From Acidimicrobiales bacterium (GTDB lineage Bacteria; Actinomycetota; Acidimicrobiia; Acidimicrobiales; JABEUL01), in contig JABEUL010000244.1 of assembly GCA_013044465.1 (NCBI GenBank), positions 1 through 40,445 on the forward strand: 40,445 bases of DNA. The letters run 5' to 3'. Below the pieces are notes generated by a model. That model saw nothing but the letters and a program-made list of their open reading frames with translations. It was not told where the DNA came from and did no database searches. Positions 34,142 through 40,445 of this stretch are shown one piece after another (within the stretch, counting starts at the first letter, position 1; the number at the start of each line of letters is the position of its first letter). The position numbers were made by a program, and so were the translations under genes.

Positions 34142-34878
34142 GTCATCACCTCTCTTAAACCTTGAATCTTCACGATAAAACTAGCCCAATCAGGATAGTA
34201 ACGAGGTGCGACATTCAGGACTTTTATATCTCCTGAAAGTTGCTTTTTAGACAAGTAATCCAAAGCACTATTTATATGAATTGGAAATAGAGACTCCCCT
34301 ATTCTATTTTTAACTCTCTTGTTGTACTTGCCTTCATATCTTTCAAGTGCCCTTTTCCCACCTAAGAGGTGCCAAGGAGATGTCTCGTGCCCGCCCCATG
34401 GTGAGTACCAATTCGTAAAACATGCAAAAACCAAGCCACCGGGTTTTACTACCCGAAGTTGCTCATCCATAAACTCCCATGGCCTTTCTACATGCTCTAG
34501 AACATTGGATGAAAATGCAATATCAATAGAACTGCTGCGAATTGGTAATCTATACCCATCTCCCACAATGGCTGGAAACTTAGGAATACCCCGCCAAAGA
34601 AGTTCCTCCTCAAAAGGCTCAATTGCCACGCATCTGGCACCACTAGATAAAAATGCAGCTGTAAAATAACCTGCTCCGCCCCCTACATCGATAACAGTCT
34701 TGCCTTTCAAATCGGTGTAGCGCTTAAGCATTGAAACCCCGTCTTTTGCAAGCAGTCCATAAAATGAATCAGGATCCTTTTGCTCTAAAGTAAATGCTCG
34801 CAATAACCCAATTGTGTCCTTTAATTTACGGGCTTTAACAGCTGAATCTATTTTTTCATCGAGATTGATCAGTTGCAC
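34108..34878 (-). CDS. Class I SAM-dependent methyltransferase in the glycan cluster
   Basis: This 256-residue protein has motif I VIDVGGGAGYFTAAF, an acidic ribose-binding residue in CVAIEPFEEE, and the Methyltransf_11 segment IAFSSNVLEHVERPWEF followed by VVKPGGLVFACF. Further on, WYSPWGGHETSPWHLLGG is a substrate-side signature often seen in methyltransferases of polysaccharide clusters. It probably O-methylates a sugar or polyprenyl-linked intermediate, but the acceptor is unknown. The start is a GTG at 34878, chosen because AGGAG lies eight bases upstream (34887-34891). Its 3' end overlaps the GT4 gene by 34 bases, so the two are likely translated together. Confidence 0.9.
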   Translation of the reverse strand: MQLINLDEKIDSAVKARKLKDTIGLLRAFTLEQKDPDSFYGLLAKDGVSMLKRYTDLKGKTVIDVGGGAGYFTAAFLSSGARCVAIEPFEEELLWRGIPKFPAIVGDGYRLPIRSSSIDIAFSSNVLEHVERPWEFMDEQLRVVKPGGLVFACFTNWYSPWGGHETSPWHLLGGKRALERYEGKYNKRVKNRIGESLFPIHINSALDYLSKKQLSGDIKVLNVAPRYYPDWASFIVKIQGLREVMTWNLAMTIQKK

Positions 34879-34889
34879 GTATTGAACTC

Positions 34890-36245
34890 CTATTTGCGAT
34901 CACTATTTTTACTCTTGGAAAGCCAGGTGGCGGTCTGAAGCAATCCTACAGCCCCACAAAGTACCCAAACAACCTCGGCGCTCGCTCTATAACGTTGATT
35001 GCCATATATCAGCGCGGCCACCAAAATGGTCAGAATTATCGGAGCAAACAGTGGAGATAGGGGAAGTTTTCTTTTTCTAACCACTATGAGTCCGACCACT
35101 ACAAATGGCCAAAGCAGCCAGTATGACCATATATCACTCAATGCCGCATAATGCGTCCAGCCTTCAGTTTGATCTAAATTAGCCTGCTGAAAAGGCTGCC
35201 AGAAATTCCACATTCTTCCCTCTCTGGCTAGCAGAACATATGGAAGCCGAGAAGTATTATTTTCGATGTATTTAATAGCAATTGATCGGTAATAACTATC
35301 GGCCTGGGATTCGTCACCATTGGGTACTAAATCAGTTGCACAACCAATATTCCAGTATCCAGTAAATGGACCGTTCCATGTTGCATAACAGTTCGCAGTC
35401 TCTAATGTAATACCACTTTGAGTCGAAAAAAACTCCGGATTTTTAAAACTTAAAAATACATGAATTGACCAAAACGAAAATACGCTAACCGCTGCCACGC
35501 ATCCAACTGCAAACTGGATTAATTTCTCCTTCCACCTCATATTTCTCCTGAAGAATATAAGCGGAGCGAGTAAGAGCAGTAATAGGGAAATCTGCTCGGA
35601 TCTAGCTAATACCAACAAACCAATCATCGCACCAACAGCTGCTGCTCTATAGCTAGAGGGCTTCTCGAAGTATCGATAGGCAAGTAATAACACTAAGCAG
35701 AAACACAACACTTCGGTTGGTTCAGCCAAAGAGGTTCCATCATATACCCACAAACCTGGGTAAATCGAAGCAATTAAGCCTGCTGTTATTCCAGTTGTAG
35801 CTCCACCCAATTTTCTTCCAATTAACCCGATTACCCCGACGGCCAAAGCACCTAATACACAGTTTATGATGCTTTGGTCGTGAACACTCCCAAGGCCGAA
35901 TCGGTCTCCGATAGCTAGAACAATCGGCCAAAGTGGCGGATGGCTTGCTGTTGCGATATTGGTTCCAGGAACAACTGGGAAATGTCCGTCCGCAAAATTG
36001 ATCGCAAAATTGTAATAGTAGTAATAATCCCCTCCAGGAGGACCTTGATTCCACTTAGAAGTTGCAACATAAAGAATCCGCACAGTGAGACCAAAAATAA
36101 CAGTGAGACCCAAAAATATATAAAACATCTTTGAATTCTTGACTAAGCCAGGAGTTGTTTCGAGCTCTTTCCTAGGTGGAATTTCACCGTATGAACGATC
36201 GACAAACCATCCAGCTGAGAGTGAATCATTAGTCACTGTAGTCAA
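34890..36245 (-). CDS. Membrane glycosyltransferase, GT-C fold (GT39/83-like)
   Basis: This 451-residue integral membrane protein has about 10-12 hydrophobic segments. After the first there is GPPGGDYYYYYNFAINFADG, where the Asp is the expected catalytic or metal-binding residue of GT-C enzymes, and then ASHPPLWPIVLAIGDRFG, the PP motif common to the dolichol-phosphate-mannose and ArnT-type family. It takes a polyprenyl-phosphate sugar and transfers it on the outer face of the membrane. Sugar and acceptor are not readable. The start is a TTG at 36245 or a GTG at 36236; upstream AGGA at a longer distance weakly favours the first. The stop lies 11 bases before the methyltransferase start. Confidence 0.85.
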   Translation of the reverse strand: MTTVTNDSLSAGWFVDRSYGEIPPRKELETTPGLVKNSKMFYIFLGLTVIFGLTVRILYVATSKWNQGPPGGDYYYYYNFAINFADGHFPVVPGTNIATASHPPLWPIVLAIGDRFGLGSVHDQSIINCVLGALAVGVIGLIGRKLGGATTGITAGLIASIYPGLWVYDGTSLAEPTEVLCFCLVLLLAYRYFEKPSSYRAAAVGAMIGLLVLARSEQISLLLLLLAPLIFFRRNMRWKEKLIQFAVGCVAAVSVFSFWSIHVFLSFKNPEFFSTQSGITLETANCYATWNGPFTGYWNIGCATDLVPNGDESQADSYYRSIAIKYIENNTSRLPYVLLAREGRMWNFWQPFQQANLDQTEGWTHYAALSDIWSYWLLWPFVVVGLIVVRKRKLPLSPLFAPIILTILVAALIYGNQRYRASAEVVWVLCGAVGLLQTATWLSKSKNSDRK

Positions 36246-36324
36246 TTCACAATTTTCCTGACATTGAGATCCGAACCAATAGAGCCACTACCACCAAAAT
36301 TTCTATCCTTTTGAAAACTCGAGT

Positions 36325-37908
36325 TTAGCTGGGAATCTTTAGTGGTGCACTTCTTCCCGTGCCGCTCGAACCGCCATTTGATTTAACTTCCTCATGATAC
36401 TCTTCTTCGACATTAACTGACCAAATATCGTGACTAGCACCAAGGAGATTTTCCACAGACAACATTGCCGTGTACATGGAGTGATCTTGATTGTTGTACC
36501 GGTGCATCCCATTTCTACCCACTGCAAATACATTTTTGACATTTTCTTCTAACCAGGATCTGATCATCCCCACATTTGTTGAATATGCTTCATCGTATGT
36601 GGGGTAAGCCTTTGGGACTCTGACCACATAGCCCCTTTCAACCGATCCTTTTTCGATTAAGCCCAACTTTTCAATCTCATGAATGGCAAAAACTATAAGT
36701 TCGTTGTCTGCCATTTCCCAAAAGTCATCATGTTCAAAAACAAAATATTCCATTCCTAAACAAGTAGTGCCAGGTGCCACCATATCTTTTGACCAAGAAC
36801 CATAATTTTGAACTCTGCCAACCTTTACTTCATCATCATGAATGTATATCCAGTTGTCAGGAAAACCAGCTTCCCATGGCACCACCAATGCAACGGTTAA
36901 ATAATCACGATATTTCAGTCCTTTAGCCGCCTTTTGTACATCTTCAGGCGGAAGTGGATTCATTATCATGATGAGTTCAGAAAGCGGGATTGAAGAAATC
37001 ACACCGGATATTTCAATGCTTAATTTCTGACCAACTTTATCGATATAAGAAACTTGACTCGCCATACCATTGGCATGATTAATCTCACTCAGCCTAGTCT
37101 CCAGCTTCACCTCTCCCCCGTTTCGCATTACCATCTCACTTGCTCGCTCCCACATCATGCCAGGACCAAGTTTAGGATAATGAAACTCTTCGATTAAGCT
37201 CGTGACCTTCTGTTGAGAAGAGTCCGAACCACCTAATAACTGCTTAAGTTTTCTTGTGAGCCAGAGTTTATTTATTGTCATGGTGAGCGCATGCATCACG
37301 GCATTTGTAATCGACAAGTTTTTTATTCGTTGAGCAGCCCAATCGGCTTGAATTTCACTTGCAGGCATTCCCCATACTTTTTCCGTATAGCTTTTGAAAA
37401 AAGTTCGATACAGTCTCCAACCAAACCTGGATGCTACCCATTGCTCATAGTTCGACAAATCCTTGGGCCGGATAACTCTCACCTTTAACAGCGATATTAA
37501 ACATAGAAAGCTTTCCTTAATCCCCAAATTTCGAAGCGCCTGAGTAATAACGAGTGGATACATATAGTATTTGCCGTCGTAAAAAATTCTTGAAAGCCTT
37601 GGTCTGACCAAAAATTCCTCAGGATCTGGAAGAATTCGGTTCCATAATGCCTCAACTTCAGGGACTTTAGTAAAAAACCGGTGACCACCAATATCAAAAC
37701 GCCATTGATCCCTCAAGACTGTGCGGCTAATACCTCCGACTAGGTCATCGCTCTCAAGAACCACAGGTTTGATTCCATTATCTTGCAGCAGTATCGCCGC
37801 AGTTAGTCCGGCAGGTCCCGCGCCACCAATTACCACGGGAAGACTATTCTGACCCTTGGCATGATCCCAAATTTGGCTGTTATCCTGGTCTGAGCCGGAT
37901 AATGTCAT
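36325..37908 (-). CDS. FAD-dependent oxidoreductase, UDP-galactopyranose mutase-like
   Basis: This 527-residue flavoprotein opens with LPVVIGGAGPAGLTAAILL, the dinucleotide-binding fold, followed by GGISRTVLRD and FDIGGHRFFTKVPEVEALW, a combination found in the amine-oxidase/UDP-galactopyranose mutase-like group in glycan clusters. Later motifs are SYTEKVWGMPASEI, ISSIPLSELI and VGRNGMHRYNNQDHSMYTAM, the last binding FAD near the C-terminus. True UDP-galactopyranose mutases are about 380-400 residues, so this is a longer relative. It may convert a nucleotide sugar to a furanose form or oxidise a lipid carrier; which one is not settled. The ATG at 37908 gives a normal N-terminus. It lies 79 bases upstream of the GT-C gene. 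Confidence 0.85.
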   Translation of the reverse strand: MTLSGSDQDNSQIWDHAKGQNSLPVVIGGAGPAGLTAAILLQDNGIKPVVLESDDLVGGISRTVLRDQWRFDIGGHRFFTKVPEVEALWNRILPDPEEFLVRPRLSRIFYDGKYYMYPLVITQALRNLGIKESFLCLISLLKVRVIRPKDLSNYEQWVASRFGWRLYRTFFKSYTEKVWGMPASEIQADWAAQRIKNLSITNAVMHALTMTINKLWLTRKLKQLLGGSDSSQQKVTSLIEEFHYPKLGPGMMWERASEMVMRNGGEVKLETRLSEINHANGMASQVSYIDKVGQKLSIEISGVISSIPLSELIMIMNPLPPEDVQKAAKGLKYRDYLTVALVVPWEAGFPDNWIYIHDDEVKVGRVQNYGSWSKDMVAPGTTCLGMEYFVFEHDDFWEMADNELIVFAIHEIEKLGLIEKGSVERGYVVRVPKAYPTYDEAYSTNVGMIRSWLEENVKNVFAVGRNGMHRYNNQDHSMYTAMLSVENLLGASHDIWSVNVEEEYHEEVKSNGGSSGTGRSAPLKIPS

Positions 37909-37953
37909 GTCTGCTTGAGGCCTTTCGATTCTAAATCACTTATTGTCATTAAT

Positions 37954-39111
37954 TTACGGTATGTATAGCCCTAAAAATGCCAGCTCAGCATATAAAAACG
38001 CAATCATGCCACCAGCACCTAGAAGCAACCCTTTAATCTTACTCCTAGTTATCAATAAACTTGCGGCAATCATGAAAGGAACCAGATCACCTATATAGCG
38101 CTCAAATCCATCTAGGTTGTGAGAGATTAGAACTGCTACAAGGGTAACGGTCACAAAAAAGGCCCAATAGCTGGGAAGTTTTACCCAAGTCACCACCACG
38201 AGCAAAACCGCCAAAAAAATCCAAGGGGTATGGAGCGCCTCACCGATATGACCATGAAAAATACCAAGAGCGTTAGAGTAAATATCGGTAAACGGGTCTG
38301 AAAATGCTCCTCGATGCCCTGAAGAAGTCTGTATGCTGAGCGGAAGCCACATATCACCAAACCGAATTTTCACCCAAATCAAATAAGTAAGCATCCCAAA
38401 TACTGCTCCAGTTGAAGCAAATAAGAATTTAAATAGTCTAACTGGATTAAATGAAAAGGATATTTTTCCGTTTCCAAATAACCCTACCCAGACAATCGGT
38501 GCAGCTAGCAATATGCCAGTAGGCCGGGTCAAACCAGCAAGATAGCCAATGGCGAACAGCCAAAAGATATTTGGGTTCTTTCTCATCAATAGGAGCAGTA
38601 TTGCGCACTCTAAAAATACATAAGTAGAATCCGAATATCCCATAACAAATACAAACGATGCAGGCTGCAAAAAGAAGATCCAAATGGCATTTTTGGCAAC
38701 CTCAAGTGGAAGCACGGATTTAGCTAACCTAAAGATCAGCACAGAGGCCAATAATGTCGCAACATTTGAGATTAAAATCATCCAATCTCCGGCATTTATT
38801 CCACTTATCGTCGAACCCACATGAGCTATTAATGGATCCAACGGGAAGAATCTGAGAACACTTGAGGACTTTAGGCCGTAGCCTGTGCTTCCAATTAACT
38901 TGTAGTAACCAGCGTCCCAGGAGAACATTCCCTGCTTATTCACTAAGAGAGTTCTTGAATAAGTAGGGTGGGTTTTATTGACAATAATCTTTGAGGCGAC
39001 AAGGGCACCAATGACAAATAATCGAGAACAAATAAAGGGAAGAAGCGAATATTTAAACAAAATATCTTTGAAACCCAATACTTTTGGCCCAGCAGCACTA
39101 CCTTCTGTCAT
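37954..39111 (-). CDS. PIG-V-like membrane mannosyltransferase (GT76-like)
   Basis: This 385-residue protein with about 8-10 membrane segments shows the PIG-V pattern: FSWDAGYYKLIGSTGYG with the acidic residue after the first segment, RFFPLDPLIAHVG, LQPASFVFVMGYSDSTYVFL, and GYLAGLTRPTGILLAAP. The eukaryotic member adds the second mannose of the GPI anchor from dolichol-phosphate mannose. Bacterial relatives occur in actinobacterial glycolipid or glycoprotein mannosylation clusters. The donor is probably polyprenyl-phosphate mannose, acting on the outer side of the membrane; the acceptor is unknown. Its ATG overlaps the stop of the upstream gene in the sequence ATGA, a sign of coupled translation. 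An Asp replaces the usual second residue of HDDG-like motifs. Confidence 0.82.
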   Translation of the reverse strand: MTEGSAAGPKVLGFKDILFKYSLLPFICSRLFVIGALVASKIIVNKTHPTYSRTLLVNKQGMFSWDAGYYKLIGSTGYGLKSSSVLRFFPLDPLIAHVGSTISGINAGDWMILISNVATLLASVLIFRLAKSVLPLEVAKNAIWIFFLQPASFVFVMGYSDSTYVFLECAILLLLMRKNPNIFWLFAIGYLAGLTRPTGILLAAPIVWVGLFGNGKISFSFNPVRLFKFLFASTGAVFGMLTYLIWVKIRFGDMWLPLSIQTSSGHRGAFSDPFTDIYSNALGIFHGHIGEALHTPWIFLAVLLVVVTWVKLPSYWAFFVTVTLVAVLISHNLDGFERYIGDLVPFMIAASLLITRSKIKGLLLGAGGMIAFLYAELAFLGLYIP

Positions 39112-40445
39112 TTACTACTCTTTATTTGTGCAGGATAAATTGTAAGGTGTTCGTGTTCGTAATACCGAGTCGGTTGATCTTCAACTAAAACATTCCCTGA
39201 TGGCCTCCAAGCTTGAAATTCACCGGCCATTGTTTCACAGTCCACACCAAATGTTAAATAACCTTCTTCCCAGACATAGAACACGTTGTGATTTGAAGCC
39301 ATAGCTTCAATACGATTAACAAAAGTTACTATATTTGCACTCTCATTTCGCTTTTGATAATCAACCCAGTCCACAAATTTGGGAGAACCAAATGTAGGAA
39401 AAACAACCTGCATTACGTTCGCGGTTACCACCCTATAAACCGCAGGACCTAGCTGATCGGGACAGTAAACGACTATGTCACCAGGTTTCGCCATTTTGTT
39501 TATTGTGTTTCCAACTATTGCAGACTCGCTGCGATCAGTATAGATGTTTACGCTAGATGCGACAAGGCTTAGCAACGATACGCCGATTATAAAACATTGC
39601 CGGACTTGGCGAGATTTCAGAGAAGAAAGTCCAAATGCTACGGCGCAAATGAAGAGCAAAAAAACAACTGCGGTATATCTGACAGAAAATGCACTCTTTG
39701 ATACATATCCGCCAACTATTGCCAGTGCAAGAGTCCCAAATACAATTGACACCAAATACCTCACACCTGAACGTGTCTTTAGATCTATTTCCACTCTGTA
39801 CTTATCTATTGGTGCACCAAAAATCGCAAACAATAAGAGAAGCAAAAGAAATATTGCTACAAGTCGCCCTACTACGGAATTACCTCCAGCAAATTGGGTA
39901 ATGGTTTGCACTATTGCTGTTGGCGATGCAGGCTGGGCCCAAGGGGTGCCGGTATGCTTGGATTGGTATATAAATGTTGGAAGCCACGGAATGAAAGTCA
40001 AACACCCGATACCAATTCCGATCAGGCCGTAGACACTTATTTTTCTATACTTTTCGTAAAATAGTCCTCCAACTAAAGATGCTCCAATAATTGCGATTAA
40101 ATAAAGGCTCCAGTAGTGTGAATACAATAAAAGACTGGTGATTACCCCAATACCCAACACTTTAATTATGCTCGGGCGCTTTGTCAGGCTGTGAAAAAGA
40201 ATCATTCCGATGCCCGTAAATAAAACCAACAGTGAGTACATGCGAACATCTGTGGAATAGTAAATAGCAAACGGGGACGCTGCAACTAATAACATTGCAG
40301 AAATTCCAAACTCTGCCTTGTTCACTTTTGAGACCAAAGTGCCGCATTTATAAGAAACCGGAAGTGTTAAAACCCCGATTACGCCCGGAAGTGCCCTAGT
40401 TGCAATACTGGAAGATCCAAAAATACTCATCCAATAGTGGAGTAA
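39108..40445 (-). CDS. Membrane glycosyltransferase of the GT39-like type, N-terminus cut by window edge
   Basis: The frame is open to the right edge. The residues before the first in-frame ATG at 40430 (LLHYWMSIFGSSSIATRALPG) match the family pattern in which the region after the catalytic Asp ends in LLHYW, so the true start lies beyond the window. The visible 445 residues have about nine membrane segments. After a loop of about 25 residues they give FAIYYSTDVRMYSLLVL, which is typical of bacterial GT39/DUF-type dolichyl-phosphate-mannose-protein mannosyltransferase relatives. A large periplasmic C-terminal part of about 130 residues follows. The gene overlaps the PIG-V-like gene by four bases. 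The catalytic motif is missing from this window, so the assignment rests on membrane layout and the conserved segment. Confidence 0.82.
   Translation of the reverse strand, partial: LLHYWMSIFGSSSIATRALPGVIGVLTLPVSYKCGTLVSKVNKAEFGISAMLLVAASPFAIYYSTDVRMYSLLVLFTGIGMILFHSLTKRPSIIKVLGIGVITSLLLYSHYWSLYLIAIIGASLVGGLFYEKYRKISVYGLIGIGIGCLTFIPWLPTFIYQSKHTGTPWAQPASPTAIVQTITQFAGGNSVVGRLVAIFLLLLLLFAIFGAPIDKYRVEIDLKTRSGVRYLVSIVFGTLALAIVGGYVSKSAFSVRYTAVVFLLFICAVAFGLSSLKSRQVRQCFIIGVSLLSLVASSVNIYTDRSESAIVGNTINKMAKPGDIVVYCPDQLGPAVYRVVTANVMQVVFPTFGSPKFVDWVDYQKRNESANIVTFVNRIEAMASNHNVFYVWEEGYLTFGVDCETMAGEFQAWRPSGNVLVEDQPTRYYEHEHLTIYPAQIKSSK

Overview
The window looks like a chromosomal segment of an uncultured, moderately AT-rich actinobacterium, most likely from Acidimicrobiia or a relative. 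The support is a fused E2-E1 2-oxoglutarate dehydrogenase (Kgd), an AftD-type arabinofuranosyltransferase beside a glycosyltransferase cluster, a secA-prfB-ftsE-ftsX order, and scattered acyl-CoA metabolism genes. The lineage is inferred; base composition was judged by eye.

Layout. 1-3601: kgd, cut by the left edge. 3757-5006: xthA and fabZ. 5057-8701: an alpha/beta hydrolase, an acyl-CoA dehydrogenase, and a divergent acyl-CoA synthetase split by a one-base frameshift. 8711-9983: two exported or pilin-like genes that share a C-terminal pattern, one of them a classical type IV prepilin. 10097-11635: a sugar-nucleotide transferase and a VOC protein. 11636-12016: a gene-poor stretch with a 67-bp tandem duplication that copies the end of ftsX. 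11986-17754: ftsX, ftsE, prfB and secA, all on the minus strand. 17830-17912: tRNA-Leu(UAG). 17919-22029: ctaD, a CitE-type lyase, a dienelactone hydrolase and a PPOX-fold protein. 22103-28426: uvrA, uvrB, coaE and a methyltransferase in one tightly packed minus-strand operon. 28569-40445: an envelope-glycan region with a large AftD-like protein on the plus strand, facing a minus-strand run of a GT4 glycosyltransferase, a methyltransferase, a GT-C enzyme, a UDP-galactopyranose-mutase-like flavoprotein, a PIG-V-like mannosyltransferase and a second GT-C enzyme cut by the right edge.

How they work together. Housekeeping genes (cell division, secretion, translation termination, excision repair, CoA synthesis, respiration, TCA cycle) alternate with fatty-acid and CoA-ester catabolism. 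The last 12 kb probably builds a lipid-linked or cell-wall polysaccharide containing furanose sugars.

There is no CRISPR array, prophage, intact insertion sequence or defence island. The most unusual signals are two genes, coaE and the AftD-like gene, that have no ATG, GTG or TTG where the family alignment and a strong Shine-Dalgarno place the start. They carry ACG and ATA there instead, each one transition away from ATG. The frameshifted acyl-CoA synthetase and the 67-bp duplication are the other structural anomalies. All four could be biological or assembly errors.
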